Shown here piece by piece: positions 36,547-47,133 of a stretch of DNA of 64,000 nucleotides. Numbering within the stretch: the stretch's first letter is position 1; every line of letters starts with the position of its first letter. The notes under the pieces are model-generated. The model was given only the letters and a program-made list of their open reading frames with translations. It had not been told where the DNA came from and searched no databases. The position numbers and the translations under genes were made by a program. The stretch lies in NCBI RefSeq assembly GCF_008973485.1, contig NZ_CP031223.1, positions 1,364,001 through 1,428,000 on the forward strand, in the 5' to 3' direction. The DNA is from Psychrobacillus glaciei (GTDB lineage Bacteria > Bacillota > Bacilli > Bacillales_A > Planococcaceae).

Positions 36547-37424
36547 ATACTATTTTCAAGAGAATGATAAAGCCGTTGGAAGTATTTGTGATACTTTCAA
36601 TGGCTTATTTCCTTTCGGGATTTCGTATCTAAGAGTGGGAAATGAAAGAGCAAAAAAGTTCTACCTCTAAAATATGCAAACTAAATGCTCCGTGCTTTTT
36701 CAATGATCAAATTTGTTCTCAATGTTCTTCTAATAATATTTTGACTTATGTCTAACGTTAGTCAAGAGGTGTTGATTGGAATGAACTCTATATAATTTGT
36801 ACACCTCGCCATCAGACACCGCACTCCTCATTAAAGTATTGTATTATTTTGGATTACTTAATCTATATTTTAACGGAACTTCAACCAATTCATGGGAAGA
36901 GGATGTAAACATAGCCAATAAATCTTGATTTAAACAAGCATGAATTTTCTGGCTTTATATTTTTCTGCAAGATTGAATAAGTAATCATAAATATAATCCT
37001 GGAAGAAATACCACTAATGCCTTTTCATAAATTTCATCAAAATGGTTATGTGGAAAAGGAAGGCAAATGTAATGGGAAGGGTTTAGCGTTTTGTTTTCTA
37101 CTGAATCGCATGAAGAATGAAAAGATTACCAAATGAATAAGAATGAATATGCTAAAGTATTGAAGCCTTTAATTTGATAAATAATTTTATTCAGGTATTT
37201 GTAGGTTAATTTTTCCTTTACTTGGGTAAAATTGTATTAAATTCGATGTGTGAAAAGGGCAATAAAATTTAAACTTTATGAGACGTTACCATTCAGATAT
37301 CGACCCGGCTTATCTTTTCTGTATAATGAAGTGTATATTTCAATACCAACGAATATATTAATGTATCACACAGTCCAGCTGATGGGCTAAATACGTTTCA
37401 ATTTAAAAGGAAAGAGGTGTACAA
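36547..37424. other. Long intergenic region with possible gene remnants
   Basis: About 880 bp. After the terminator at 36571 I see only fragmentary frames. A short frame at about 37019-37138 might be a remnant but matches nothing I know. The sequence is AT-rich without repeats. Confidence 0.4.
36571..36607 (+). terminator. Terminator after M60-like protease
   Basis: AGCCGTTGGAAGTAT pairs with ATACTTTCAATGGCT (15-bp stem, two G-U or mismatched positions) around TTGTG. Only a weak T tract follows. Confidence 0.65.
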
Positions 37425-37823
37425 ATGAGCTTTAAGATTGCCATACTTGTATGTTTAATTCTAATGGGGATAATAGCTTGTATTACCTACTATCTAGCAA
37501 AAAAAGTATCAAATAGCCTAATGAAATATATCCCTGTTTTTTCATTTGCTATGGGTGCGCTTTTCTTTTATATGAAATTCAGCTTTATTTCTTATAAACC
37601 AAATTCCATAGAAGGTATTTACGACATAATTGCAATTATTTTACTTCTTATTGTATGTAGTATTGCATTTTTAGAAGCGGTCATAATTGATATTGTAGAA
37701 AATAGTAACTTATTTAGCAGAAGCTATATGGCTGTAAGGAAGGTAATACAATTAGTTGGTATAAATAAAGCATTTAAGATTAAAATGCCAAGTGATTTTG
37801 TTAAGAAAATTAGAGGACTATAA
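37425..37823 (+). CDS. Membrane protein of unknown function
   Basis: 132 residues. Three hydrophobic helices (about 4-24, 33-52 and 64-90) are followed by an amphipathic basic tail (KVIQLVGINKAFKIKMPSDF). AAAGAGGTG lies 8 nt upstream of the ATG, and a strong terminator follows at 37861. I do not recognise the family, and the gene has no operon partner. Confidence 0.72.
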   Translation: MSFKIAILVCLILMGIIACITYYLAKKVSNSLMKYIPVFSFAMGALFFYMKFSFISYKPNSIEGIYDIIAIILLLIVCSIAFLEAVIIDIVENSNLFSRSYMAVRKVIQLVGINKAFKIKMPSDFVKKIRGL

Positions 37824-37860
37824 TTAGAGGACTACTTATTTATTTGTTAAAATGAAAAGA

Positions 37861-37895
37861 GGGTGGGAGTGAAGCAGATGCTCCCATCCTTTTTG
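37861..37895 (+). terminator. Terminator after membrane protein gene
   Basis: GGGTGGGAG pairs with CTCCCATCC around an 11-nt loop, followed by TTTTTG. Confidence 0.85.
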
Positions 37896-38603
37896 TCATT
37901 ATCTCGATTAAGTTGTAGCTCACATCCGTACGAAATAGAGGAAGGCAGACTAAGTTCCCAGTATCGTACGGAAACGCCTGCATGACCCATATTAGTCGTA
38001 GTAATATTGTCATTAAACCATAAAAAACGACCCATCTTTGAGTTCACACTCGGACAGGTTATCCATAACCTTACAACCAACCACCATGAGGCAAGCTGCT
38101 ATTATATTTGACCGCTAGATGGAGAGAAAATCAGTGGTTTCAACAAATTTTAAGGAGTAACGAGTCACTTTGTCGTTTTTTTTAGGACTGATTATGTATA
38201 TTCTTAGTACTTCACCTAAAAATGAAGTGTTTTTAGGTGTATAGAGTGATAAATATTTTGGACATTATTCGTCAAATAATTACAAAAAAACGAAAAAACG
38301 ATTGACATAATACAAAAGTATTAATATTATTTACTTAGTATATCGTTAAAATGGTATATATAATAATTCTAAAGTCACGTATTTATATATTAAGAATAGT
38401 AGGCAATTATTATGGTTGTTTAAAGGAAACAAGAAATCATGATAAATCCATGTATTAAAACTCAACTACTTTTAATACTAAGAATTGGAAAGTACAGGGA
38501 TAATGTACGTCGGTTTCTTAATAGAAGCTACAAATCCAAAAAAAGTTGTATTGTTCCGATTATTTACATACATTAGAAACTATCAGGAAGGTGCATAATA
38601 AAT
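37896..38603. other. Intergenic region upstream of chemoreceptor
   Basis: About 700 bp. I searched for a second GEMM aptamer (GACGCAAAGC core) and found none. A weak hairpin AACGA..TCGTT with a T8 tract lies near 38157-38184. No gene is supported. Confidence 0.45.
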
Positions 38604-40337
38604 ATGAAATTTAAATTTTCAGTTGGCAAGAAATTATATCTTGGCTTTATTTTGATCTTAATTTTTATGGGTTCTTTAGGATGGCTATCTATTACTAAAA
38701 TGAAGAATATTAACGGAAAATCTACAGAAATTGCTGAAAAATGGTTGCCTGCAATCAATGCAATTGACGATATTAACTATCGCACAGAACACCTTATTGC
38801 ATTAGAATATCGACTGACTCTTGAACCAGATGCTCAGCAAATGAGTAAATTTGAAGAGGAAATGAATGAGAATATTCAAGAGATAAATAAAACATTAGGT
38901 ATTTATGAAAAAACGATATTCCTTGATGAGGACCGTAAACAATTTAATGAACTAGTAATTAAATGGAAAAAATATGAAATCGTGCATCAATCATTTATTA
39001 GAATAGGTAGAAACATGGATATTATCGCTGGTGCTGGTTCAGATAACGGTAATCAGCTTATTGAAGTTATTAAACAATCAAAGGATCTCACTGATAGTAT
39101 GCAAGATGACTTAGATGTTTTAGTGAATATAAATAAAGATAATAGTGTGTTAGCGAGTCAAGATGGGGATCAGATATATGAAAGTGGAAGATCACAAAGT
39201 ATTCTTTTACTGATAATAGCTATATTGACTGGATTATCGATCGCTTATATTGTATCAAGAATGATCACAAAACCTTTAGAAAAAATAACTAAAAATGTAG
39301 AACAAGTAGCCAATGGAAACTTAACAGTAGAGCCAGTCAATATTAAAAATAAAGATGAATTGGGTGATTTAGCAAAATCATTTAATCAGATGAATGTTAA
39401 CTTAGCCGATTTAATACGACAGGTTAGTGCAACTTCTGAAATGGTAGCAGCTTCATCAGAGGAGTTGTTAGCAAGTACTGAAGAAACTTCTAAAGCAACA
39501 GAACAAATTACAGATGCCATTCAAGAAGTGGCTAATGGATCTGAAAGCCAAGTAAATCATACAGAACAAGCAAATCATGTAGTAACTGATATTTCAAAAG
39601 GCATGGAGCAGGTGGCAGGATCTATTGAAACAGTTAAGGATCTAAGTGTTAATACCAATCAAAAAGCTGAATCAGGAAATTTAGTGGTTGTTGAGACAGT
39701 AGAGCAAATGAATACTGTACATCAGCAGGTAACGAAAACATCCGAAATTGTAAATGAGCTTGGAAAAAGATCGAATGAAATCGGGAGTATTGTGGATTTA
39801 ATTTCTCAGATTTCTGCTCAGACGAATTTGCTTGCTTTAAACGCCGCGATTGAAGCAGCTAGAGCAGGAGAACACGGACGAGGTTTTGCTGTGGTAGCGG
39901 ATGAAGTTCGCAAATTAGCCGAACAATCTGGAGAAGCAACAAAATCGATTCAAGAGCTGATTCAACAAATACAAAACGAAATTAATTATGTAATACAATC
40001 GATGAATGAGGGAACTGAATCTGTAAACGAAGGCATTAAGAAAGTGACAGAAACGGGTCAATCATTTAGGGAAATTGCTCAAATGATAAATGAAATAACT
40101 GCCCAAACTCAAGAAGTTTCTTCCATTGTAGAAGAAGTGAATGTTGGAACTGAAGAGATGGTTAATATGTTCTCTGAAATTGCAGTAATCTCTAAACAAT
40201 CAGCAGGGAATACTCAACACGTTGCAGCGTCTGCAGAGGAGCAAAACGCCGCAATGGAAGAAATAACAGCTTCTGCCATTTCATTAAGCAAATTGGCTAA
40301 TGATCTTCAGGGCTCCATTTCAAAATTCCAAATCTGA
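38604..40337 (+). CDS. Methyl-accepting chemotaxis protein
   Basis: 577 residues. A membrane helix (about 10-32) is followed by an extracellular four-helix-bundle sensor (4HB_MCP, about 33-195), a second helix (about 200-220), HAMP (about 221-273) and a long cytoplasmic coiled coil with the conserved hairpin tip [20 protein letters not shown]. Methylation-region Glu/Gln pairs flank the tip. It senses an unknown ligand and signals through CheA/CheW. The gene is monocistronic. It lies between two secreted hydrolase genes, so a role in finding the same polymer substrate is conceivable but speculative. Confidence 0.95.
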   Translation: MKFKFSVGKKLYLGFILILIFMGSLGWLSITKMKNINGKSTEIAEKWLPAINAIDDINYRTEHLIALEYRLTLEPDAQQMSKFEEEMNENIQEINKTLGIYEKTIFLDEDRKQFNELVIKWKKYEIVHQSFIRIGRNMDIIAGAGSDNGNQLIEVIKQSKDLTDSMQDDLDVLVNINKDNSVLASQDGDQIYESGRSQSILLLIIAILTGLSIAYIVSRMITKPLEKITKNVEQVANGNLTVEPVNIKNKDELGDLAKSFNQMNVNLADLIRQVSATSEMVAASSEELLASTEETSKATEQITDAIQEVANGSESQVNHTEQANHVVTDISKGMEQVAGSIETVKDLSVNTNQKAESGNLVVVETVEQMNTVHQQVTKTSEIVNELGKRSNEIGSIVDLISQISAQTNLLALNAAIEAARAGEHGRGFAVVADEVRKLAEQSGEATKSIQELIQQIQNEINYVIQSMNEGTESVNEGIKKVTETGQSFREIAQMINEITAQTQEVSSIVEEVNVGTEEMVNMFSEIAVISKQSAGNTQHVAASAEEQNAAMEEITASAISLSKLANDLQGSISKFQI

Positions 40338-40435
40338 TCTTCGTTTTAATAGGACAAGGGTTTGAACCCATTATTGGGGATGGAAAAGAGAAATAAATTG
40401 TTTAATTGACTAGTAAAATGAGATAGAACATTGGA

Positions 40436-40490
40436 GAACCTCCTGTTTAGATACTTCACTTTGAACTGTATCATATGTAAGTGAGGCGTC
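40436..40490 (+). repeat. Interspersed repeat R4, divergent copy
   Basis: ACCTCCTGTTTAGAT....TTGAACTGTATCATATGTAAGTGAGG follows the R4 pattern AACCTCATTTAGAT...GAACCGTATCATAAGTAAGTG-GGTT. It is the most divergent of five copies. Confidence 0.5.
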
Positions 40491-40935
40491 TAGTTAATAA
40501 GTATTCACTTTTATTGTTTCATTATGATAATGAATCTATTACTTAGTCAAATAAGAGAAGAGTGCTGAAATAAATCTTAGCATTCTACTCTTTTTTTGTT
40601 CACAAATTTCACCAAAAACAAATCAATATATACTCTTTAATGACTGATTAAAAGAATAATCTCTAATTACATCACCTGTAAGGCATATTTATCCACCGAG
40701 TCGATAGATAAATGAAATCTCGCCAACTTATCTTGATCCAAAAAGAGGAGGATGATAAGGCATTTCTAATACGGTAGGCACATTTCAGGATGAAAGGTAC
40801 TAGGTTTTCATTGAAATCGAACCTGGTACCATTCACTATGGGAGTAGCACGTAACCTCTCGTCCCCTTTATCTGGATCGGTTCAATTTATTACCACAACT
40901 AACTTAATATCGCTGTGTTAGAAACAATTTAGAAT

Positions 40936-40998
40936 AGCGCTATATCTAAAAATAAGTTGACGAAAGAAATTAATAAAAATAAACCTAAAAAAGGGATT
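40936..40998 (+). pseudogene. 3' fragment of a 56-residue protein gene
   Basis: GCTATATCTAAAAATAAG, then TTGACGAAAGAAATTAATAA and AAACC.AAAAAAGGGATTAAA match the last third of the intact small gene at 46955-47125. A one-base loss in the A tract shifts the frame at the stop. The 5' part is absent, so this is a partial duplicate. Confidence 0.65.
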
Positions 40999-41067
40999 AA
41001 ACTCTTACAGGGGACATTAGTTGTTGAAGTATTATCCTTTAAGCATAAAAATAATCCATCCTTAAAC

Positions 41068-41101
41068 TACCCCGTAATTATGAACGTTTACGGGGTGTTT
41101 G
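41068..41101 (+). terminator. Terminator-like hairpin
   Basis: CCCCGTAA (41070-41077) pairs with TTACGGGG (41088-41095), followed by TGTTTG. No complete gene lies just upstream. Confidence 0.5.
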
Positions 41102-41388
41102 CATTTCAAGTATTTAAAAATAAATGAAGAGTGCACTTACTTAGACAATGTTATTTTGGCGATATAAATAGGTATTCCTCATATGGTTCCGAATTTCCAT
41201 GGTGGATGGTTTCTTTTAATTAACAAAACCAACTTGAGTTGCCGTTTTATAGTGGATTTTTTTCAGGGGGTTAGTACCAATACATGATATAATTGGTTAG
41301 GGAAGATACCCTAGCCAAACAAATACGTTAAAAAGGAGGCACGAATAAGTTCTGGAAGGGGATTACAAAGAAAAGGAAGTTATCTAGG

Positions 41389-42942
41389 ATGAAAAGAAAT
41401 CTTTTTAAAGCTATATTATCAGTTGCTCTATCACTCATTTTACTTATTTCAATACTACCTTTATCAGCTAAAGGAGAAAGCATAACACCCCCTAAGAATG
41501 AGATGCGTGCAGCTTGGATTGCAACTGTTCAAAATGTAGATATGAAATCTGGAATGAATGTAACTCAATATACAGCTTGGGTGCGGCAAACATTAGATCA
41601 ATTGAAAGCCAATAAATTCAATGCAGTCATTTATCAAGTAAAACCAACAAATGATGCGTTATATCCCTCCAAGTTGGCACCGTGGTCATCCTATATAACT
41701 GGGGGAAAACAAGGAAAGAGCCCAGGTTATGATCCTTTATTAATCATGCTTAATGAAGTACACCTTCGCGGGATGGAGCTTCATGCATGGATCAACCCTT
41801 ATCGAGTAACTATGCCGGGCCAATCATTAGCAAGTCTTGCGTCTACTAATGTAGCTCGCACAAATCCTAGCTGGGTAGTTAAATATGGGAAGCAATACTA
41901 TTTAAACCCTGGTCTTCCTGAAGTGCAAAATTATTTAATTTCTACAGTGAAAGAATTAGTAGCTAATTATGATATTGATGCCGTTCATATGGATGATTAC
42001 TTTTATCCTTATAAAATAAAAAATGAAGTTTTTCCTGATCAAGCAACATTCAAAAAATATGGCAAGTCGTTCAAAAAAGTGGACGATTGGCGCCGAAATA
42101 ATGTAAATCAACTTGTCAAAAAATTATATTCATCTATTAAAACGACTAAACCAGATGTCCAATTTGGAATTTCACCATTTGGGGTGTGGCGTAATCAATC
42201 AGTGGACCCTACTGGAAGCAACACCCGAGCTAGCGTATCTAATTATGATGACTTATATGCAGACACCAGACAATGGATGAAAGACGGTAGCATCGATTAT
42301 ATTACGCCACAAATCTACTGGTCTAAAACATTATCCTTAGCTAAATATTCCACTCTATTAGACTGGTGGAGTAATGAAGTACAAACGTATGCCGACGTGC
42401 ATCCCGTTAATCTCTATATTGGTGTCGCTGATTATAAAGTCGGTCTTGACTCCGATAAAGCATGGCAAAATAAAATGGAGTTACCAAATCAAGTAATCGC
42501 TAACAGAGCAAACCAAATTGCAATGGGTCAAATGCACTTTTCATTAAAAAGCATTCAAAAAAATTCACTTGGTTATGCAACAATCCTTAAGCAACAACTT
42601 TATAATTATACCGCTTTAACTCCGGCAACTTCATGGAACAACGCTGAACAACCGTTAGCGCCAACATCAGTTCAAAGTAGCAAGGATGCAGCTGGTATGA
42701 AGTTAGTCATTAATGATCAAAATAGTGAACAACCAAGAAAATACGTGATTTATCGCTTTGAAGGAATCGACGTTGAAGAGTATCAAAATCCTCTAAACAT
42801 AGTAGATATTGTATATAATTCAAAAGGGGATACAGTATTTTTAGATAAGACAGCAAACCCAAATAAACAATATACATATGGAATTACTTCAGTATCAGCA
42901 TCTGGTGTTGAAAGTATGGATGCATATGTTGTAAGTGAATGA
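41389..42942 (+). CDS. Secreted glycoside-hydrolase-like protein (GHL10/DUF187, YngK-like)
   Basis: 517 residues. A signal peptide (about 1-28, LPLSAKGE) is followed by a GHL10 TIM barrel with EMRAAWIATVQNVDM (37-51), QVKPTNDALYPS, the acidic strand AVHMDDYFYPY and YITPQIYWS. The closest known relative by architecture is B. subtilis YngK. A fibronectin-like C-terminal segment (about 425-517; KYVIYRFEG) completes it. Family members are lipoproteins or secreted enzymes thought to act on cell-wall or extracellular glycans. It ends just before an R5 palindrome. Confidence 0.88.
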   Translation: MKRNLFKAILSVALSLILLISILPLSAKGESITPPKNEMRAAWIATVQNVDMKSGMNVTQYTAWVRQTLDQLKANKFNAVIYQVKPTNDALYPSKLAPWSSYITGGKQGKSPGYDPLLIMLNEVHLRGMELHAWINPYRVTMPGQSLASLASTNVARTNPSWVVKYGKQYYLNPGLPEVQNYLISTVKELVANYDIDAVHMDDYFYPYKIKNEVFPDQATFKKYGKSFKKVDDWRRNNVNQLVKKLYSSIKTTKPDVQFGISPFGVWRNQSVDPTGSNTRASVSNYDDLYADTRQWMKDGSIDYITPQIYWSKTLSLAKYSTLLDWWSNEVQTYADVHPVNLYIGVADYKVGLDSDKAWQNKMELPNQVIANRANQIAMGQMHFSLKSIQKNSLGYATILKQQLYNYTALTPATSWNNAEQPLAPTSVQSSKDAAGMKLVINDQNSEQPRKYVIYRFEGIDVEEYQNPLNIVDIVYNSKGDTVFLDKTANPNKQYTYGITSVSASGVESMDAYVVSE

Positions 42943-42950
42943 AATAATTA

Positions 42951-43001
42951 AAGGTGCCAGGAACCAACACTATTTCGAATAGTTTTAGTTCCTGGCACCT
43001 T
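42951..43001. repeat. Palindromic repeat R5, copy 1 (acts as terminator)
   Basis: AAGGTGCCAGGAAC (42951-42964) pairs with GTTCCTGGCACCTT at the right end, around CAACACTATTTCGAATAG-type loop sequence. It separates convergent genes, and its last bases form part of the LysR stop codon. Two relatives occur at 45443 and 51211. Confidence 0.82.
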
Positions 43002-43905
43002 AATTAAAATTTGGATGTATGTATTCCATAAATTTTTTTGCTATCCCTTGATGGACATTCTTATCCGAGACGATGCAACCGAATAAATTATCAGAAGAAA
43101 ACTTAGTGTCAATCAAAGGGATGGGGATAATCCGTCCGGTTTCGATGTAGGGGTCATCGATTAGGACATAACTAGATAATAATCCAATGGCCAGACCTTC
43201 TGATACGGTTTTTTTAATCACTTCAGAATTAGAGGTTTGGAAAAGAACATTCATTAGATTGTGACTCTTTTCGAAGGAGTGAATATAGTCTTCCCAAAAT
43301 TGACTGGAATAGATGACAATCGGATTATCTGCCAAATCATGCAAAGTTAAATCTTTTTGGAAAGCAAGAGGGGAGTTTTTAGAAACAATGACTTTAATAT
43401 CAGCATTATAATCAAGCTTTTTAAAGATAAAATGGTCAGGCAGATTGTCTTCGATCGATTTTTTTACAGAGATAAATCCTAAGTCTATTGTATGTTGCTT
43501 AACCTTCTCAATAATTCTTTTGCTTTCCATTTCGATAACCATGATTTTTATGTGAGGGAAATCCTTTTTAAATAAAGAAAGAATCTTCGGTAAAAAAGTC
43601 ATAAAACCTGGTATCGCAGCAATTTTTAACTCTCCTTTAAAAGCAGTAGTGAAGGCTTGTGCTTCTTCTTTAATCCTCTCGATATTATCAACTATTTTTA
43701 GGGCATTATTAATAATTCCTTTGCCTTCTTCTGTCGGTTTTGTGCCAAATCTTGATCTTTTGAATAATCGAATCCCTAATTCCTTTTCCAGTAACGAAAT
43801 GGATTGGCTTATTGCTGATTGTGAGACATGAAGATTTTGTGCCGCTATGGAGATAGATTGTGTATGGATGATCTCTTTTATGTACTCCATCTGTTCTAAG
43901 TTCAT
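43000..43905 (-). CDS. LysR-family transcriptional regulator
   Basis: 301 residues. The winged helix has MNLEQMEYIKEIIHTQSISI and LHVSQSAISQSISLLEKELG. The effector domain begins at GELKIAAIPGFMTFLPKIL. AGGAGG precedes the ATG. It is transcribed divergently from the MFS exporter at 44026 across a 120-bp AT-rich gap containing dyads such as ATATTAATAT, the usual LysR-target layout. It therefore probably controls the exporter. The effector is unknown. Confidence 0.92.
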   Translation of the reverse strand: MNLEQMEYIKEIIHTQSISIAAQNLHVSQSAISQSISLLEKELGIRLFKRSRFGTKPTEEGKGIINNALKIVDNIERIKEEAQAFTTAFKGELKIAAIPGFMTFLPKILSLFKKDFPHIKIMVIEMESKRIIEKVKQHTIDLGFISVKKSIEDNLPDHFIFKKLDYNADIKVIVSKNSPLAFQKDLTLHDLADNPIVIYSSQFWEDYIHSFEKSHNLMNVLFQTSNSEVIKKTVSEGLAIGLLSSYVLIDDPYIETGRIIPIPLIDTKFSSDNLFGCIVSDKNVHQGIAKKFMEYIHPNFN

Positions 43906-44025
43906 AAATGCCTCCTACTTTTTTATATCACTTTTACTTATATTAATATTAAATATAGTAATTTTACATTAGTATTATTTATACGTAAACTTATAAAAGA
44001 AAATAATTTTAAAAGGATGTAAAAA

Positions 44026-45474
44026 TTGGCACACATTAAAAAGGGAAGAGATTCATTTGCATTTACTATATTAGCTATCTTTTTGGGGAATTTCTTAGCA
44101 CTTGTTAATTCGGGAACAGTAAACGTTGCACTCCCGTCGATTATGAGGGAACTTCATACAAATATTAATATGGTTCAATGGTTAGTGACAGGGTTTATGC
44201 TAGCAATTGGCACCATTTCTCCAGTTGCAAGCTATTTAGGAAATAAGTTTGGTTATAAAAAGATATATGTTACTGCTTTGATTGGCTTAACTGTCTTTTC
44301 TGCCCTTTGTGGCTTTTCTGGAAACATTAATTTATTAATACTATTTCGTATTTTACAAGGATTATGTGCAGGAATCATTCAAATTTCCACTATGACGATT
44401 ATTATTCAGTCTGTTAATAAAGAAAAACAAGCGATGGCCATCAGCTTATGGAGTATATCCATTATGATTGCTCCTGCAATTGGTCCAACATTAGGTGGGG
44501 TAATCACCAGTTTTTATGGTTGGAAGGCAATGTTTTTTTCAAATGTACCAATTGGAGTCATTGCAATTCTATTTGCAATTTTGTTTTTACCTGCCCTTAA
44601 AGCATCAAAAACCGTATCACTTGATAAAATTGGCTTGCTTACAGTTGTAATTGGGAATGTATCTTTATTACTGTATTTTACCGAAGGGTCTACCTTAGGA
44701 TGGCTTTCTATTCCTGCTCTAGTTTTGTTCTTGGTAGGTATTATAGGTATAGCTGCTTTTATTTGGAGAGAACTGACGGTAAAGGAACCGCTATTGAATT
44801 TAAGGGTTTTTAAATATTCTAGATATACTTTAGGAACAATTTTAAACTGTTTTATTTCCGTTGGTTTATATTCAACAGTCTTTCTACTTCCATTAGTGAT
44901 GGAAGAAGCTCGGGGCTTTTCATCGTTAACTGTCGGTATTATTATGCTTCCTGGAGCATTAGTCATGATTGTTGTAACTATAATATCGGGGAAATTACAA
45001 GAAAAAATAGAGCCTTTTTGGTTTATCATCACAGGTGTATTTTTAGTGACGATTGCCACTTGGGGATTCAGTCAATTAAAGATGGACTCCTCTGTTAGCT
45101 ATATTCTTTTTTTAATGATGATTCGTTATATAGGTTTAGGTTTGGCAAGTTCTATCGTTACAAGTCTTTCGATGAGTGTGATTCCAACTGAACATGCAGG
45201 TCATGCATCATCCATATCAAATTGGCTTAAACAAGCCATATCTGCCTTGTCTATTGCTATTTTTAGCTCAATTCTAGCAATCAGGACACAAACACATGCT
45301 TCCGAATTAAATGGAAAAATAGCAGGGAAAACATTAAAGGAAACGGCCTTTCTATTTGCGACGAACGATACGTTCCTTTTCGCAACTATCATCCTTGCAT
45401 TTTCCGTTCCATTATCACTTTTTTTGAAAAAAAGAAAAACAAAAGGTGCCAAGAACCAACACGATTACGAATAG
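44026..45474 (+). CDS. MFS multidrug exporter (DHA2, EmrB/QacA type)
   Basis: 482 residues, 14 membrane helices. DHA2 motifs are NVALPSIMRELHTNINMVQWLVTGF split over residues 29-53, motif A GNKFGYKK, and motif C near ISIMIAPAIGPTLGG. The TTG start at 44026 has AAAAGGA about 9 nt upstream. The last nine or so codons (KGAKNQHDYE) and the stop lie inside a palindromic R5 repeat, so the native C-terminus has probably been replaced. The divergent LysR gene is the likely regulator. Confidence 0.92.
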   Translation: MAHIKKGRDSFAFTILAIFLGNFLALVNSGTVNVALPSIMRELHTNINMVQWLVTGFMLAIGTISPVASYLGNKFGYKKIYVTALIGLTVFSALCGFSGNINLLILFRILQGLCAGIIQISTMTIIIQSVNKEKQAMAISLWSISIMIAPAIGPTLGGVITSFYGWKAMFFSNVPIGVIAILFAILFLPALKASKTVSLDKIGLLTVVIGNVSLLLYFTEGSTLGWLSIPALVLFLVGIIGIAAFIWRELTVKEPLLNLRVFKYSRYTLGTILNCFISVGLYSTVFLLPLVMEEARGFSSLTVGIIMLPGALVMIVVTIISGKLQEKIEPFWFIITGVFLVTIATWGFSQLKMDSSVSYILFLMMIRYIGLGLASSIVTSLSMSVIPTEHAGHASSISNWLKQAISALSIAIFSSILAIRTQTHASELNGKIAGKTLKETAFLFATNDTFLFATIILAFSVPLSLFLKKRKTKGAKNQHDYE

Positions 45475-45493
45475 TGTTGGTTCCTGGCACCTT
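45443..45493. repeat. Palindromic repeat R5, copy 2, overlapping MFS C-terminus
   Basis: AAGGTGCCAAGAACCAACAC (45443-45462) pairs with GTGTTGGTTCCTGGCACCTT at 45474-45493, with one mismatch. It contains the MFS stop codon TAG (45472-45474) and lies just before the minus-strand NlpC/P60 stop. Confidence 0.88.
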
Positions 45494-45502
45494 CATTTAT
45501 AA

Positions 45503-46678
45503 TCAGCTTAAACGACCAAAACCTGTGAAGTGATTTTCCCAATATGCTCCGTCTATATCGCTAATTTGTACGAAATAACCACTTGCAGCAATCATTTTGT
45601 TATCGCCAATATATATACCGATATGTGAAATCCCGGATTTATATGTATTGCTAAAGAATACTAAGTCTCCAATTTTTGGTTTAGATATTGGTGTTGATGC
45701 ATTGTAGAATCCTGCTGCTGATAAACGAGAAGTTGAAATACCTGCTTTATTATAAACATAAGTAATAAAACCTGAGCAGTCAAAGCCATTTGGTGATGCT
45801 CCATCGAAAACATATTTTGCGCCTAGATATTGTTTTGCAACTGAAACAATATTATTACCAACTGATGAACTAGTTGAAGTTGAACTACTTGAGGTAGTTG
45901 CGCCGCTAATAATTAATTTTTGCCCAACAGAGATTGCTGTAGAAGACAAGTTATTTACTTCCATTATTGTTTTAGACGAAATGCCAAATTGACTACCAAT
46001 TTTAGATAATGAATCTCCTGATTTTACTGTATATGTAGACGTATTACTTGAATTAGATGAATTCGTTGTTAAATTTGTTGTTGAAGTCGTAGAACTTTTA
46101 ACTACTAGTTTCTGTCCAATATGTATGAGAGTTGAAGATAAATTATTCCATTCTATTAATGTTTTAGATGCAACACCATACTGACTACCAATTTTAGATA
46201 ATGAATCTCCTGATTTCACTGTATATGTAGTTGTATTAGTTGAATCAGATGGATTCGATGTTGAATTTGTTATTGAAGTAGTAGAACCATTAACTACAAG
46301 TTTCTGTCCAATTTGTATTAGAGTTGAAGATAAATTATTCCATTCCATTATTGTTTTAGTTGAAACACCATATTGACTGCCAATTTTAGATAATGAATCT
46401 CCTGATTTTACTGTATATGTAGTCATAGAACTTGGAGGTGAAGTAGTGGTTGTTTGATTTTCACCAATAATTAATTGTTGTCCAGGAAAAATTAAAGTAG
46501 ATGTTAATTTGTTTGTATTCATAATTGTTTTATATGAAATGTTATTTGCTTTTCCTATCTTATCTAATGAATCGCCTGATTTTACTGTATATGTAGCTGC
46601 TGAAGCTTGTCCAACAGATGTTAATAAGACAGTTGTTCCTACTGTTACCGCTGCTAGCTTTGAAGACCATTTATTCAT
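45503..46678 (-). CDS. LysM-NlpC/P60 cell-wall endopeptidase (LytE/CwlS-like)
   Basis: 391 residues. A signal peptide (1-28, ending ASA) is followed by four LysM domains (each YTVKSGDSL-KIG...I-GQ-L-I) separated by Thr/Ser-rich linkers and a C-terminal NlpC/P60 domain. The P60 catalytic Cys lies in GFDCSGFITYVY and the His in ISHIGIYIG. The enzyme should bind peptidoglycan and cleave D-gamma-glutamyl-meso-diaminopimelate bonds. LysM 2 and 3 are nearly identical at the DNA level, suggesting recent internal duplication. AAGGAG lies upstream of the ATG. Confidence 0.95.
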   Translation of the reverse strand: MNKWSSKLAAVTVGTTVLLTSVGQASAATYTVKSGDSLDKIGKANNISYKTIMNTNKLTSTLIFPGQQLIIGENQTTTTSPPSSMTTYTVKSGDSLSKIGSQYGVSTKTIMEWNNLSSTLIQIGQKLVVNGSTTSITNSTSNPSDSTNTTTYTVKSGDSLSKIGSQYGVASKTLIEWNNLSSTLIHIGQKLVVKSSTTSTTNLTTNSSNSSNTSTYTVKSGDSLSKIGSQFGISSKTIMEVNNLSSTAISVGQKLIISGATTSSSSTSTSSSVGNNIVSVAKQYLGAKYVFDGASPNGFDCSGFITYVYNKAGISTSRLSAAGFYNASTPISKPKIGDLVFFSNTYKSGISHIGIYIGDNKMIAASGYFVQISDIDGAYWENHFTGFGRLS

Positions 46679-46954
46679 AATATTATATTCTCCTTAATTC
46701 CTATTACATGCAGGTAATATAATATCATTGTGATATAACAAATAAGTATCAAAGGTATAACAAAGTTGTGTCAAAAATATAACAAATCAATTTATCTGAA
46801 AAATTCTAAGTTTATTAAATAATCTGATATCCATGTGGCAATAACTGACGAGTACAACCACGATTGCTAACCGAGTTCCAATGGGTTATACATTGACTCA
46901 GTAAGAATAAAAACCTCTAAATAGAGCAAATTAGACTCTAGGAGGTGAATATTC

Positions 46955-47125
46955 ATGAGCAAAAATAACAATAAGACAACTAATGTTAGAGCGCATAATA
47001 GCTTCGAACTATATAAAAATCCAACAAATAGTCCCGATGAAGAATTTGCTGAAGAATTTAGTGCTATATCTAAAAATAAGGTGACGAACGAAATTAATAA
47101 AAGTAAACCAAAAAAAAGGGATTAA
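46955..47125 (+). CDS. Small hydrophilic protein, 56 residues
   Basis: An ATG preceded by TAGGAGGTG at 7 nt opens a 56-residue frame: Asn/Lys-rich N-terminus (MSKNNNKTTNVRAHN), a central acidic DEEFAEEFSA and a basic tail (KSKPKKRD). The EFA-E pattern faintly resembles gamma-type small acid-soluble spore proteins, but I would not name it so. A fragment of a second copy lies at 40936-40998. The excellent ribosome binding site and the duplicate support a real gene. Confidence 0.65.
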   Translation: MSKNNNKTTNVRAHNSFELYKNPTNSPDEEFAEEFSAISKNKVTNEINKSKPKKRD

Positions 47126-47133
47126 ACGAACAT

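Larger units (their letters stand above)
40338..41388. other. Long intergenic region with repeat fragments
   Basis: About 1 kb without an intact gene. It contains an R4 repeat copy (40436-40490), a hairpin with a T tract near 40562-40602, a 19-bp sequence shared with the IS3 fragment at 61 kb (40819-40837), a fragment of the small gene found at 46955 (40936-40998) and a terminator-like hairpin at 41068. It looks like a graveyard of rearranged fragments. Confidence 0.6.

Noticed and set aside
38000-38603. Possible second c-di-GMP riboswitch before the chemoreceptor
   Set aside because: I searched for the GGCAAACC and GACGCAAAGC cores and found neither.
45503-46678. LysM DNA repeats as a CRISPR-like or tandem repeat array
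   Set aside because: The repeated DNA is explained by four homologous LysM domains in one reading frame.
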